Shown here: positions 8,911 through 18,843 of the stretch, piece after piece | Layout: the number at the start of each line of letters is the position of its first letter | Position numbering within the stretch: the stretch's first letter is position 1 | Source: Mycobacterium scrofulaceum | Lineage (GTDB): Bacteria > Actinomycetota > Actinomycetes > Mycobacteriales > Mycobacteriaceae | Length of the DNA stretch: 64,000 nt | Assembly (NCBI RefSeq): GCF_002086735.1 | Contig: NZ_MVIJ01000013.1 | Location: forward strand, 1-64,000 | Direction: 5' to 3' | Made by a program: the position numbers and the translations under genes | Notes under the pieces: model-generated | Databases searched by the model: none | Seen by the model: only the letters and a program-made list of their open reading frames with translations | What the model was told of the DNA's origin: nothing

Positions 8911-8959
8911 AGCCTAGGCTCAACCGCTCAAGGAATCCGAGCCTTGGCGGAAACGTTTC
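8911..8959. promoter_or_regulatory. Two perfect 10-bp palindromes between divergent genes
   Basis: AGCCTAGGCT (8911-8920) and GAAACGTTTC (8950-8959) are both perfect palindromes in the 277-bp space between the hypothetical gene and the divergent permease. GAAACGTTTC has the central CG typical of LacI-family operators. No LacI-type gene is present in the window, so the binding protein is unknown. Confidence 0.3.
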
Positions 8960-9154
8960 TCCCCGAAAATCGGCCCGACCAGGGCACTACGACCCCTCTC
9001 TCAGGGCCGTTGGTCGCTTACCCGAAAATGCGGTGATCGGGGAGGAACGCCCCGGGTGCCCGCGGCGGGGAGGCTTAGAAGAAGCCGGGCGTCACCTTCC
9101 CGCAACCCGCGTCGGCTATCTTCGGCGGGACTTTTTCGCGAGCGAGGGGTGGGT

Positions 9155-10816
9155 ATGACGCAGAGAGCGGGGTCGGACGTCGATCCGTCCGCGGCCGTTG
9201 TGGACCTGGACACCATGACGGCCACCAGGGAGACGCTCGAGGACTACACGCTGCGGTTCGCGCCGCGCAGCTATCGACGGTGGTCCACGGCCGTGGTTGG
9301 CATCTCCGCTCTCGGTGGCATCGCGTATCTGGCGGACTTCGCGATCGGCGCCAATATCGGCATCGCGTACGGCACAGCCAACGCGCTCTGCGGTATCGGA
9401 ATTTTCGCGCTGGTGATCTTCGCGAGCGGGTTGCCGCTGGCGTATTACGCGGCACGCTACAACCTCGACCTGGACCTGATCACCAGGGGCAGCGGCTTCG
9501 GCTACTACGGCTCGGTGGTCACCAACGTCATCTTCGCAACCTTTACCTTCATCTTCTTCGCGCTCGAGGGCTCGATCATGGCGCAGGGGCTCCAGCTGGG
9601 TCTGCACGTGCCGCTTTGGGCCGGCTATGCCTGCTCGACATTGATCATCTTCCCGCTGGTGATCTACGGCATGAAAGTGCTTTCACAACTGCAGCTTTGG
9701 ACCACGCCGCTGTGGCTGGTCCTGATGGTCGTGCCATTCGTCTACCTGGTGGTGCGGCATCCGGATTCGGTCCATCAGTTCTTCGGATACCGCGGCCGCG
9801 GCGGCGACGGCGCGGTCAACATCGGTTCGAGTCTGTTGGCGGCGGGGGTGTGCCTCTCGCTCATCGCCCAGATCGCCGAACAGATCGATTACCTGCGTTT
9901 CATGCCCCCGCGGACGCCGGCGAACCGGCGCAGCTGGCGGACGTGGGTGCTGCTGGCGGGACCGGGCTGGGTGGTGTTCGGCGCGATCAAACAGATCATC
10001 GGCCTGTTCCTGGCGGTCTACTTGATCTCTCGAGTCGCGGGCTCCACGCCGGTGGCCAATCAGCCCGTGCACCAGTTCCTCCTGATCTACCGCAACTTCA
10101 TGCCGGGTTGGCTGGCGCTGACGCTGGCGGTGATCCTGGTGGTGCTCAGTCAGATCAAGATCAACGTGACGAATGCATATTCGGGTTCGTTGGCCTGGAC
10201 CAATTCGTTCACCCGCGTCACCAAGCATTACCCCGGCCGCGTCGTGTTCCTCGCCGTCAACCTCGTCATCGCGTTGGTCATGATGGAAGCCGACATGTTC
10301 GACGTGCTGAACACGATTCTCGGGTTCTACGCCAACTGCGGGATGGCCTGGGTGGTGGCCGTGGCATCGGACATCGTGGTCAACAAGTACCTGCTCAAGT
10401 TGTCGCCGAAGACGCCGGAGTTTCGCCGCGGCATGCTGTATGCCGTCAACCCGGTGGGTTTCGGGTCCATGCTGTTGGCCGCCGGGCTGTCGATCGTCGC
10501 CTTCTTCGGCGGCCTCGGTCCGGCGCTGCGGCCCTACTCGCCGCTGGTGGCGATCGTCGTGGCATTCGTGATGCCGCCGATCCTGGCGATCGCGACCAAG
10601 GGCAAGTACTACCTGCGCCGTACCCACGACGGCATCGACTTGCCGATGTATGACGAACACGGCAACCCCTCAGCCGCGCAGCTGAAATGCCATGTCTGCC
10701 ACCACGACTACGAGCGGCCGGATGTGGTGGCGTGCGAGACGCACGGCGCGCATATCTGCTCGCTGTGCCTGTCCACCGACAAGCTGGCCGACCACGTGCC
10801 GCCGGCCCACCGTTAG
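9155..10816 (+). CDS. NCS1-type purine/cytosine permease family protein with C-terminal Cys/His tail
   Basis: Integral membrane transporter of 553 aa related to nucleobase-cation symporters (cytosine, allantoin or hydantoin permeases). About twelve hydrophobic segments are visible. NCS1-like features are GGIAYLADFAIGANIGIAYG early on, TRGSGFGYYGSVVTN, and a later helix with KINVTNAYSGSLAW. The last about 55 residues leave the membrane and form a Cys/His-rich module (CHVCHH, then CETHGAHICSLC, then DHVPPAHR) that looks like a B-box-type zinc site and is not normal for the family. The ATG at 9155 was chosen for its purine-rich Shine-Dalgarno (GAGGGGTGGG). The substrate cannot be told from sequence. 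Confidence 0.8.
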   Translation: MTQRAGSDVDPSAAVVDLDTMTATRETLEDYTLRFAPRSYRRWSTAVVGISALGGIAYLADFAIGANIGIAYGTANALCGIGIFALVIFASGLPLAYYAARYNLDLDLITRGSGFGYYGSVVTNVIFATFTFIFFALEGSIMAQGLQLGLHVPLWAGYACSTLIIFPLVIYGMKVLSQLQLWTTPLWLVLMVVPFVYLVVRHPDSVHQFFGYRGRGGDGAVNIGSSLLAAGVCLSLIAQIAEQIDYLRFMPPRTPANRRSWRTWVLLAGPGWVVFGAIKQIIGLFLAVYLISRVAGSTPVANQPVHQFLLIYRNFMPGWLALTLAVILVVLSQIKINVTNAYSGSLAWTNSFTRVTKHYPGRVVFLAVNLVIALVMMEADMFDVLNTILGFYANCGMAWVVAVASDIVVNKYLLKLSPKTPEFRRGMLYAVNPVGFGSMLLAAGLSIVAFFGGLGPALRPYSPLVAIVVAFVMPPILAIATKGKYYLRRTHDGIDLPMYDEHGNPSAAQLKCHVCHHDYERPDVVACETHGAHICSLCLSTDKLADHVPPAHR

Positions 10817-12147
10817 GCGCTCGGGCGCCGCTGCGGCCGGTGTTCGGTGACGCGTGTCAAGGATTTGGGGCGCGCGGCCACCAACACGACCCCGGTGACG
10901 AACACGCCCGCGGCCGTCCACGAGAATCGCCCGTCCGGTGCGAAGCCGCCCTGTGCCAACAGATGCAGACCGACGGCCGCCAGGACGGCACCGGCCAGCA
11001 TGATGGCCTCGGCCCACCGATCACCAAGGGGCAAGCCAAATGTGGGTAGCGGAGCCGCGAAGAACCGCCGCTGCCACCACAACAACAGCATTTCGCCCGC
11101 CGTCACCACGCTGAGGATCGCGATCCACTCCAGCCGGACCAGCCACCACGCCGCCGAACCCTCGGGTGGTTGCGGAATCAGGCCGGCCGGATACGCGACG
11201 ATCGCGACGATAACCACCGGGATCATGTGCCACAGGTAAAGGGCCATCACGTTGGCGTTGGCGGTGGCCAACACCCGGTGCACCGGGCGGTGATGCAATA
11301 CCCGGTCGAGGACCGCCGCGAACGCCATCGCCAGCGCGGCCTGCGCGCACCCGAACGCCATCATCGCCACCGTCGGGGGTGTGGTGTTCTCGATCGCTTC
11401 GCCCGGAACGCCGATCATGCTCACCGGGTACGGCCCCACCCGGATCAGCAACGCCAGAGCGACGGCCGAACCGGCGGCCAGCAGCACCGGTCTGCGCCCG
11501 GCCAACAGCCCACCGCGCCAGGCGATCCCGAGCTGATAGAGCAGGCCCCAGCACAGCAGGTAGTTGAGCGAGCCGACGTAGGGGACATGGCCCGCCAGCG
11601 AGACGACGTCCACCAGCACGACCCCGGCCGCCAGCACCGCCGGCACCAGCAGGCCCCAACGCCTGTGCGCCGCAACGGCAATGGGCGTCAGTGAGACCAC
11701 CAGCACGTACACGGCGAGGAACCACAGGTGCATCGCCACCGCCCAGCCCGCGTATTCCAGCACGGTGCCCGGTACGCGCCGCAACTCCAGGACGACCACG
11801 ATCACCGAAACAACGGCGACGTAGACCGTGGTCGGTCCCAGCACCCGCGCCAGTCGGTGCCTGATCCAGGCCTGGCGCGAGAAACTACCGGCGTCGCGGC
11901 GGTGCGACCACGACACCGCGCCGGCGTAGCCGGCCACGAAGAAGAACACCGGAACAGCCTGGAAAATCCAGGTCAGCCACTGGGTCCAGGGCATGTCGAG
12001 CAGCGGGTTCTCGCGGCCGAATTGGCCGTCGCGGTAGGTGACCGAACCGGCCAGCCAGTGACCCAGCACGATGAGGACCACGCCGGACGCGCGGTAGAAG
12101 TCCACCGCCAGATTGCGGGCCGGTCGCGTCGTTTCTACGTCGTCCAT
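10813..12147 (-). CDS. Acyltransferase 3 family membrane protein
   Basis: Membrane O-acyltransferase of 444 aa with ten or more hydrophobic helices. The N-terminal helix contains DFYRASGVVLIVLGHW; the histidine in that position is the conserved catalytic candidate of acyltransferase-3 proteins. A second family landmark is MHLWFLAVYV, and NANVMALYLWHM follows near the last third. Such enzymes acetylate or acylate glycans and envelope lipids, with the acyl group passed across the membrane. Its stop codon overlaps the stop of the convergent permease by 4 bp. The acceptor substrate is unknown. Confidence 0.82.
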   Translation of the reverse strand: MDDVETTRPARNLAVDFYRASGVVLIVLGHWLAGSVTYRDGQFGRENPLLDMPWTQWLTWIFQAVPVFFFVAGYAGAVSWSHRRDAGSFSRQAWIRHRLARVLGPTTVYVAVVSVIVVVLELRRVPGTVLEYAGWAVAMHLWFLAVYVLVVSLTPIAVAAHRRWGLLVPAVLAAGVVLVDVVSLAGHVPYVGSLNYLLCWGLLYQLGIAWRGGLLAGRRPVLLAAGSAVALALLIRVGPYPVSMIGVPGEAIENTTPPTVAMMAFGCAQAALAMAFAAVLDRVLHHRPVHRVLATANANVMALYLWHMIPVVIVAIVAYPAGLIPQPPEGSAAWWLVRLEWIAILSVVTAGEMLLLWWQRRFFAAPLPTFGLPLGDRWAEAIMLAGAVLAAVGLHLLAQGGFAPDGRFSWTAAGVFVTGVVLVAARPKSLTRVTEHRPQRRPSA

Positions 12148-12230
12148 CGGATCGCGGCAAGATCGATGCGCTGCACTCGCGCAACGGTACCCGTCCCGCG
12201 GCGTGAAGTCGCCGGGCGCACAATGACCGC

Positions 12231-13202
<972 letters not shown>

Positions 13203-13269
13203 TTGGGCGATCCGAAGTATGTTGCGGCGCAAGACGAGCCGGCGCCGGTGCCGGCCGTCCGTGCGCCGG

Positions 13270-14373
13270 TCAACTGCCAGATCCGGCGAGCGCCGCGGCG
13301 CCGTACTTCTTCTCGATCAACGCCCACGGGTCGGCGTACGGGCCGCGCCCCTCGAGCCGGCGCTGCACCATCAGGACGGCACGCAGGACCGGCCGCAATA
13401 GGGGGCTCAGCAGCCGCACCACCGTCCGCATGCGGCCCTGCGTTTCGGCGATCCAGGCCAGCGTCTGCGACCAGTCGTGCTCCTGGAAATCAAGCAGGGC
13501 CTGGGCTTCGGTGGTGTCGTACCACCCGGTGAAGCTCCAGCCGCGGTCGTCGCCGGGATCGCCGGGCAGGCTGGCGGACGGGCCGAGACCGCCCAGGCCG
13601 ACCGCCTCCATCAACCCGTCTTCGAGGTCGCGTTGGGTGAGCACATACGACTCGTTGCCGCCGATCAGGATCACCTTGCCCGCGATGGTCGCCGCGCGGT
13701 CGACGCCGTTGGCGAAAGCCAGCGCGACGTCGCGCGCATCCACCGCGTGCATGCGGTTGTCGCCCGGCATCGACCGCATCAGCAGCAGGGAATCGCCGTT
13801 CACCGTGGTGTGCGTGTCCGGCGAGATGACCCCACCCAGGCGGAAGAGCGCATACGGCAGCCCGCTGGACCGGATCGCGGCCTCGGCGAGCACTTTGTCC
13901 TGGCCGTATTGATCGATCGGCTTGACGGGGGTGTCCGGGGTGATCCGTTCGGGCTGGCGGTAGGGGTTGCGCGATCCGTACACCGCGGCGCTGGACGCCA
14001 TCAGGAACAACGGCGGGCGGGGGAGTGCGGCGCAGGCCGCCAGGAGGTTCTCGGTGCCACCCACGTTCACCTCGCGGGCCAACGCGGGTTTGCGATACGA
14101 CAGCGGCGACACGATCGCGGCGAGGTGGACGACCGCTTCGGGCCGGTGGGTGGCGACGAGCTCGCGCACCGCCTCGGCGTCCAGCAGGTCGGTATACGCC
14201 GGGATCAGTGTCCCGGGGTGGCGGCTGGCGGCCAGTTCTCGTTCGACACCGACGGTGTTGTCGTTGCGCAGGTCCATCGCGACGACCGTGCGTCCCCGCT
14301 CGAGCAGGATCTGTGTGCACCGCTTGCCGACTTGTCCGAACGCGCCGGTGACCAGAACGGTGGACGCGGTCAT
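13270..14373 (-). CDS. NAD-dependent epimerase/dehydratase family protein
   Basis: Extended short-chain dehydrogenase of 367 aa. The Rossmann motif GAFGQVGKR is at residues 10-18, and the catalytic Ser and Tyr/Lys are in MASSAAVYG and YGQDK. It could act on a nucleotide sugar or on a steroid-like hydroxy substrate; the neighbouring lipid-metabolism genes favour the latter, but that is inference. The ATG at 14373 overlaps the stop of the upstream SnoaL-like gene as ATGA, so both are read from one transcript. Codons further upstream in this frame belong to that neighbour and were excluded. Confidence 0.85.
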   Translation of the reverse strand: MTASTVLVTGAFGQVGKRCTQILLERGRTVVAMDLRNDNTVGVERELAASRHPGTLIPAYTDLLDAEAVRELVATHRPEAVVHLAAIVSPLSYRKPALAREVNVGGTENLLAACAALPRPPLFLMASSAAVYGSRNPYRQPERITPDTPVKPIDQYGQDKVLAEAAIRSSGLPYALFRLGGVISPDTHTTVNGDSLLLMRSMPGDNRMHAVDARDVALAFANGVDRAATIAGKVILIGGNESYVLTQRDLEDGLMEAVGLGGLGPSASLPGDPGDDRGWSFTGWYDTTEAQALLDFQEHDWSQTLAWIAETQGRMRTVVRLLSPLLRPVLRAVLMVQRRLEGRGPYADPWALIEKKYGAAALAGSGS

Positions 14374-14900
14374 GGTTTCATCACCACGTTGGCGAGTCTG
14401 CCGATCGCCCGGCGGAGCCGGTCCGAGACGTAGAGGGAAAACACGGGGGTGACGATATCCTCTCGCAATCGAGTGAGCTTGGAGCTCTTGATGAACCACT
14501 GCCCGGAGATGTTTTCGTAGGTCTCGTGGTAGTGGCCGTAGCCCACCAAGGTCAGCCCCGGCCCGAACCGGACCACGTCTTGCAGCGCCCACACTCCGTG
14601 CGCGGTCGTCGCCGAAGTAAGCGCGATCTCGGGGGCGTGGACCTGGTGGGCGGTGGCCTGACCGGGGCGCCCGAGCGCCTTGCGCGTGAACGCCACGAAC
14701 TCGTCCGCTCCGTCGATCACCTTGCCGCCGGCCTCGGCGGTGTCGCTGACGAAGTCATCGGTGAAGACGGTGCGCCACGCGGCCCAGTCCTTGGCGTCGA
14801 GGTGCCGGCAATAGCGGGCCTTGAGCTGCTTGATGGATTCGATCGCCAGCAGCGTCGCGGCGTCCGCGTCGGCGACCATGCCCTCCGCGGCCTCTGTCAT
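14370..14900 (-). CDS. SnoaL-like / nuclear transport factor 2 family protein
   Basis: Protein of 176 aa with the cone-shaped NTF2/SnoaL fold seen in ketosteroid isomerases and ring-hydroxylating dioxygenase beta subunits. Recognisable family features are IKQLKARYCRHLDAKDWAAW, FTDDFVSDT, GADEFVAF, the histidine-bearing strand ATAHQVHAPEI and the late GYGHYHETYE. It may isomerise or dehydrate a polyketide or steroid ring, or it may have no catalysis. It is coupled to the downstream epimerase gene. The frame stays open far upstream, but those codons overlap the thioesterase gene in another frame, so the ATG at 14900 was taken. Confidence 0.82.
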   Translation of the reverse strand: MTEAAEGMVADADAATLLAIESIKQLKARYCRHLDAKDWAAWRTVFTDDFVSDTAEAGGKVIDGADEFVAFTRKALGRPGQATAHQVHAPEIALTSATTAHGVWALQDVVRFGPGLTLVGYGHYHETYENISGQWFIKSSKLTRLREDIVTPVFSLYVSDRLRRAIGRLANVVMKP

Positions 14901-14962
14901 GGCGGCTCGATTCTGCCCGTAAGCATCCCAGCGTGACGTTTCCCTGGCGAAGTGTAAACCCG

Positions 14963-15769
14963 TCAGCCTTTGAAGTAGACGACCTGATGTGTGGTGGCCA
15001 GCAGCACACCGCCCCGTGACCACAGCTGCGCGCTCTGGTCGAAGTAGCCGCGAGTGAACCGGTTGGCGTGGGCGGTGCACAACACGAAGTCGCTGCCCAG
15101 CGCGTCGAGTTGCTGCTGGTCGGCGTGGAAGTACGTCGTCAGCGAGATCGTCCCGGACGGAACGAAGCCCCCGCGCCGCAGGAAAACGCGCGGGTAGAAG
15201 ATGTCGCACAGCGCGGCAAGCGCCGGGTAGTCGAGCCGTCGTTGCCCCGCGTCGCGCACCCACATCGTGGTGGTCGACGAGGGGCTCGGGCGCCCGTCTT
15301 TGCCCGGCATGGAGCCTTCGACGAACCGCATGTCGTAGAGGCTCGTCCACCGAACCAGGCCGGGATCGGTGGCAGGGATCCGCTCGGGGTCCGGCGCGCC
15401 CGGCGGGCGGCTTTCGGTGTCGGCCCAGCCGTCGCGGCGCAGAGCGAACAACGCGGTCGCCGTGGTCTTGGTGTCCCCGTCCTGGCCGAGTTCGGCGATC
15501 CAGTGCTGGTTGGTGCGGTTGGTGCGCGCTGCCCGCAGGAAAATGTCGAAGTCGCCGTCGACGATGGGCGCGGCGTAGTTGACCGTCAACGCCAGCGGCT
15601 CGCCGATGCGGTCCGGGTGGGACTCGATGGCGCGCAGCATCGTCGCGGCGGTGATGCCGCCGAAGGGGCCGACCATGTTGGCCCATTCCGGATGGGTGCG
15701 GCCGCGCATGGTGTCGGTGCCGACGGTGTCGAGGCGAATGGCGTCGTCGAAGGGATGTGTCTCGATCAT
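14963..15769 (-). CDS. Acyl-CoA thioesterase-like protein (TesB/double hotdog type)
   Basis: 268 aa, with two hotdog domains in tandem. Typical thioesterase signs are MVGPFGGITAATMLRAIESH near residue 32, a nucleotide-independent CoA-binding pattern LTVNYAAPIVDGDFDI, and in the second half FVPSGTISLTTYFHA and FTRGYFDQSAQLWS. It would hydrolyse an acyl-CoA to free acid and CoA. It heads the minus-strand group thioesterase, SnoaL-like protein, epimerase (62 bp before the next gene) and is divergent from an acyl-CoA dehydrogenase. Confidence 0.85.
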   Translation of the reverse strand: MIETHPFDDAIRLDTVGTDTMRGRTHPEWANMVGPFGGITAATMLRAIESHPDRIGEPLALTVNYAAPIVDGDFDIFLRAARTNRTNQHWIAELGQDGDTKTTATALFALRRDGWADTESRPPGAPDPERIPATDPGLVRWTSLYDMRFVEGSMPGKDGRPSPSSTTTMWVRDAGQRRLDYPALAALCDIFYPRVFLRRGGFVPSGTISLTTYFHADQQQLDALGSDFVLCTAHANRFTRGYFDQSAQLWSRGGVLLATTHQVVYFKG

Positions 15770-15889
15770 GGTGAGGACCGCACATTACTTGCCGGTGACC
15801 CCGGCGCCGGACCGGGGTCTCGACGTGCCACGAAGCGGTGCTGTACAGTCGCCCAGCACGAGGTCGACGCGCGAACGAGAGGCCATCCG

Positions 15890-17119
15890 GTGACTTCCGA
15901 GTCGGTCGAAGAATTCCGGAGCCGGGCCAGGGCCTGGCTGGCCGACAGTCTGCCGCGGCTGGATTCCGGCGACGCGATGGTGCTGCAGCGCGACGAACTG
16001 AGCTCCTGGCGGCGGGCCCGCGAATTGCAGAAGAAGTTGTACGACGGCGGATTCGCCGGCATCTGCTTCCCGCGCGAGTATGGCGGGCTCGGCTTGAGCT
16101 ACGAATACAAGAAGGCGTTCGACGCCGAGGCCCTGGCCTACGAGACCCCCCTGATGCTCAACGTCCCGTCGTTTGCCATCTGCTGCGCCACGATCCTCGA
16201 CATGGGCAGCGAGGAGCAGAAGCGCGCCCACATCGCGGCCGCGCTACGGGGCGACGAGGTGCTGGTGCAGCTGCTGTCGGAGCCGAGCGGGGGGTCCGAT
16301 CTCGCTGGTGTCCTCACCCGCGCCGAGCGCCGGGACGGGCGATGGATCATCAACGGCGCCAAGACGTGGAGCACGTGGGCGTTCGCCGCCGACTACGGCC
16401 TGTGCCTGGCCCGCACCGACTGGGGCGTGCCCAAACACGAAGGGCTGACGATGTTCCTGGTGCCGCTGCGGCATCCCGGCGTCACGATCAACCGCATCAA
16501 ACAGGTCAACGGCTCCGTCGAGTTCTGCGAGGAATTCTTCGACGACGTCGACGTCGGTGACGACGCCGTGGTGGGGGAGCCGGGCAAGGGGTGGGAGGTC
16601 GCGTCGCGGCAGCTCTACCACGAGCGCCGCAGCATGGGGGACGGATCCGAATACACCAGCGGCCCGGGAATTGCCGAGGCTGAAGACATTTCGGTCGACC
16701 TGCTGTCCCTGGTCGAGAAGACGAACCAGGCCGGCAGCGAACCGGTCCGCGAGATGGTGGGCCGTGCGCTGGTTCATCGTGCCGTGCACGGGCAACTCAG
16801 CGAGCACGTCTTCCACGCCGTGACCCACGGATCCCTGCCACCCGCCGCGGGATCGATCATCCGGCTGTCCATGGCCGAGGTGCACGACGTCGAAAACGAC
16901 ACCGCGTTGGCCGTGGCGGGCCCCTCGGCCGTGATCGAGGACGAGGCGGGGCTGCTCGACATCGGTACCCGTTACCTCGGGCGGCAGATCGCCAGCATCG
17001 GTGGCGGCACCACCGAGATGGCGCGCAACGTCATCGGGGAGCGGGTCCTGAACTTTCCGCGTGAGTACGCCGCCGACCGCGGCGTGCCGTTCAACCAGGT
17101 GCGACACGGAAAGGCCTGA
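15890..17119 (+). CDS. Acyl-CoA dehydrogenase
   Basis: FAD enzyme of 409 aa introducing an alpha-beta double bond into acyl-CoA. The three-part fold is visible: an N-terminal helical part (GGFAGICFPREYGGLGLSYE), the central beta part with the flavin-contact motif LLSEPSGGSDLAG (about residues 128-140) and FSTWAFAADY-like sequence, then the C-terminal helical domain ending with IGGGTTEMARNVIGERVL, which matches the cofactor-binding signature. The GTG at 15890 was chosen because family similarity begins directly after it; the longer open frame runs into the divergent gene. Related to the FadE proteins of mycobacterial steroid and lipid degradation. Confidence 0.9.
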   Translation: MTSESVEEFRSRARAWLADSLPRLDSGDAMVLQRDELSSWRRARELQKKLYDGGFAGICFPREYGGLGLSYEYKKAFDAEALAYETPLMLNVPSFAICCATILDMGSEEQKRAHIAAALRGDEVLVQLLSEPSGGSDLAGVLTRAERRDGRWIINGAKTWSTWAFAADYGLCLARTDWGVPKHEGLTMFLVPLRHPGVTINRIKQVNGSVEFCEEFFDDVDVGDDAVVGEPGKGWEVASRQLYHERRSMGDGSEYTSGPGIAEAEDISVDLLSLVEKTNQAGSEPVREMVGRALVHRAVHGQLSEHVFHAVTHGSLPPAAGSIIRLSMAEVHDVENDTALAVAGPSAVIEDEAGLLDIGTRYLGRQIASIGGGTTEMARNVIGERVLNFPREYAADRGVPFNQVRHGKA

Positions 17120-17131
17120 AGGGGGCCGGAA

Positions 17132-17998
17132 TTGAGCGACCAGCTTCGTGACATCCGCGATTTGTCGGGAGATTCTGATGCCTACCGGGACGAACTGTAC
17201 CGGCGCTGGACCGGCCTGCTCAGCTACCGCTACATCGGCCGCAAACACTCGTCGATGGATCTCGGAGAAGTCGACGACACCGTCGTCATCCGCCGAGACA
17301 TGCGCAACGAGGCCGGGGGAATCATGGTGGCGCCGTTGGCCATTTCCTCACCCGAGGGCTGCCAGACCGACATGGTCGCCGTGCCCAACCCGGTCATCGC
17401 GTCGGTGCAGATCATCGACCCCGGCTACGACGTCAAGCGGGTCGAGATCGTCGGCTCCGGCATCGTGCACCAGGGGCGCACGATGGGCTACGGGCGGTGC
17501 ACGATCGTCGACGCCGACAACCCCGAGAGGGTGATCGCCTTCAACGAGGGGCAGGGAGCGATCATCGGCATCCCGCCGGAAGGCCTGGGCCGCATGGACG
17601 TTGCGGGCACGGAATTGGCGATCGAGGACGCACCGGACCTGCCGCCGCTGTGGCGGGCCTTCGGCGCCGGCAGGCGCGCCGACGGTCATTGGGTGCTGCC
17701 CGAGTTGAGCACCGAACTCGCGTCGCCGGACGCCGCGTTGCACATCGGACCCCAGCACGTCGTCCTCGAGACCGCGGCGATCGACCTTGCCGCCGAGGTC
17801 GCCGGCACGCGGAAGCTGCAGGTGGTCAGCTGGCACGTCATGTTCATGTCGCGCGGCAAGGTGGGACCCTTCCGCGTCGAGGGGACTGCGCATCCGGGCG
17901 CCCCCGGACGCGTCGGCGTGCGGATGTTGCTGCACGACGAGGGGAACGCGGACAAGGCCGTCACCTCCGCCGCGGCGGTCTTCGAGGTCGTGAGCTGA
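17132..17998 (+). CDS. PaaI/hotdog-fold domain protein
   Basis: Protein of 288 aa with two probable hotdog domains. The first half carries GGIMVAPLAISSPEGC and IVGSGIVHQGRTMGYGRCTIVD, a pattern of acyl-CoA thioesterase or dehydratase-like proteins; the second half ends with FMSRGKVGPFRVEGTA. The start is TTG at 17132, supported by GGGGGCC just upstream and by the close 12-bp spacing from the acyl-CoA dehydrogenase stop. The pair is likely one transcription unit for acyl-CoA processing. The exact substrate is not visible. Confidence 0.75.
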   Translation: MSDQLRDIRDLSGDSDAYRDELYRRWTGLLSYRYIGRKHSSMDLGEVDDTVVIRRDMRNEAGGIMVAPLAISSPEGCQTDMVAVPNPVIASVQIIDPGYDVKRVEIVGSGIVHQGRTMGYGRCTIVDADNPERVIAFNEGQGAIIGIPPEGLGRMDVAGTELAIEDAPDLPPLWRAFGAGRRADGHWVLPELSTELASPDAALHIGPQHVVLETAAIDLAAEVAGTRKLQVVSWHVMFMSRGKVGPFRVEGTAHPGAPGRVGVRMLLHDEGNADKAVTSAAAVFEVVS

Positions 17999-18054
17999 CC
18001 CTGGCCATACACCGCCCGTGGTACGTATGGTGCTAAAGACTCATACGACAGGAG

Positions 18055-18843
18055 ATGGCAGTGGCAGAACGGTTGGCCGGGAAGGTCGCGCTCATCAGCG
18101 GGGGCGCGCGGGGGATGGGCGCCTCGCACGTGCGGACGCTGGTCGGCGAGGGCGCCAAGGTGGTGTTCGGTGACATCCTCGACGACGAGGGCAAGGCGGT
18201 GGCGGCCGAGGTCGGGGACGCGGCCCGCTATCTGCACCTCGACGTGACCAAACCCGAGGACTGGGACGCCGCGGTGGCCACCGCCGTCAGCGAGTTCGGC
18301 CGGATCGACATCCTGGTCAACAACGCCGGCATCATCAACGTCGGCACCCTCGAGGACTACGCCCTCTCGGAGTGGCAGCGGATTCTCGACATCAACTTGA
18401 CCGGTGTGTTTCTGGGCATCCGCGCCGTGGTGAAGCCGATGAAGGAAGCCGGCCGCGGCTCGATCATCAACATCTCCTCCATCGAGGGCATCGCCGGCAC
18501 CATCGCCTGCCACGGGTACACCGCGACAAAATTCGCCGTCCGGGGGCTGACCAAGTCGGCGGCGCTGGAACTCGGGCCCAGCGGGATCCGGGTGAACTCC
18601 ATCCATCCCGGGCTCATCAAAACGCCGATGACCGAGTGGGTCCCCGAGGACATCTTCCAGACCGCCCTGGGCCGGATCGCCCAGCCCAAGGAAGTCTCCA
18701 ACCTGGTGCTCTACCTGGCCAGCGACGAGTCCAGCTACTCGACCGGCTCGGAGTTCGTCGTCGATGGGGGCACCACCGCCGGCCTGGGCCACAAGGACTT
18801 CTCCGCGGTCGACACCGCCGGGCAGCCGGACTGGGTTACCTAG
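18055..18843 (+). CDS. fabG3: SDR-family 3-alpha/20-beta-hydroxysteroid dehydrogenase-like protein
   Basis: Classical short-chain dehydrogenase, 262 aa. Coenzyme motif GGARGMG (about residues 16-22), NNAG at about 91, catalytic Ser in INISSIEG and Tyr/Lys in GYTATKFA (about 155-162). From memory it follows M. tuberculosis Rv2002 (FabG3, an NADH-dependent 20-beta-hydroxysteroid dehydrogenase) closely along its whole length, including the C-terminal SQPEWVT-like end (here GQPDWVT). It follows the acyl-CoA dehydrogenase and hotdog genes and would fit a steroid-modifying role. Its 3' end overlaps the convergent mmpL by 8 bp. Confidence 0.87.
   Translation: MAVAERLAGKVALISGGARGMGASHVRTLVGEGAKVVFGDILDDEGKAVAAEVGDAARYLHLDVTKPEDWDAAVATAVSEFGRIDILVNNAGIINVGTLEDYALSEWQRILDINLTGVFLGIRAVVKPMKEAGRGSIINISSIEGIAGTIACHGYTATKFAVRGLTKSAALELGPSGIRVNSIHPGLIKTPMTEWVPEDIFQTALGRIAQPKEVSNLVLYLASDESSYSTGSEFVVDGGTTAGLGHKDFSAVDTAGQPDWVT

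Noticed and set aside
8911..8920. AGCCTAGGCT considered as an IdeR iron box
   Set aside because: It matches only part of the known 19-bp IdeR consensus and no iron gene is adjacent.
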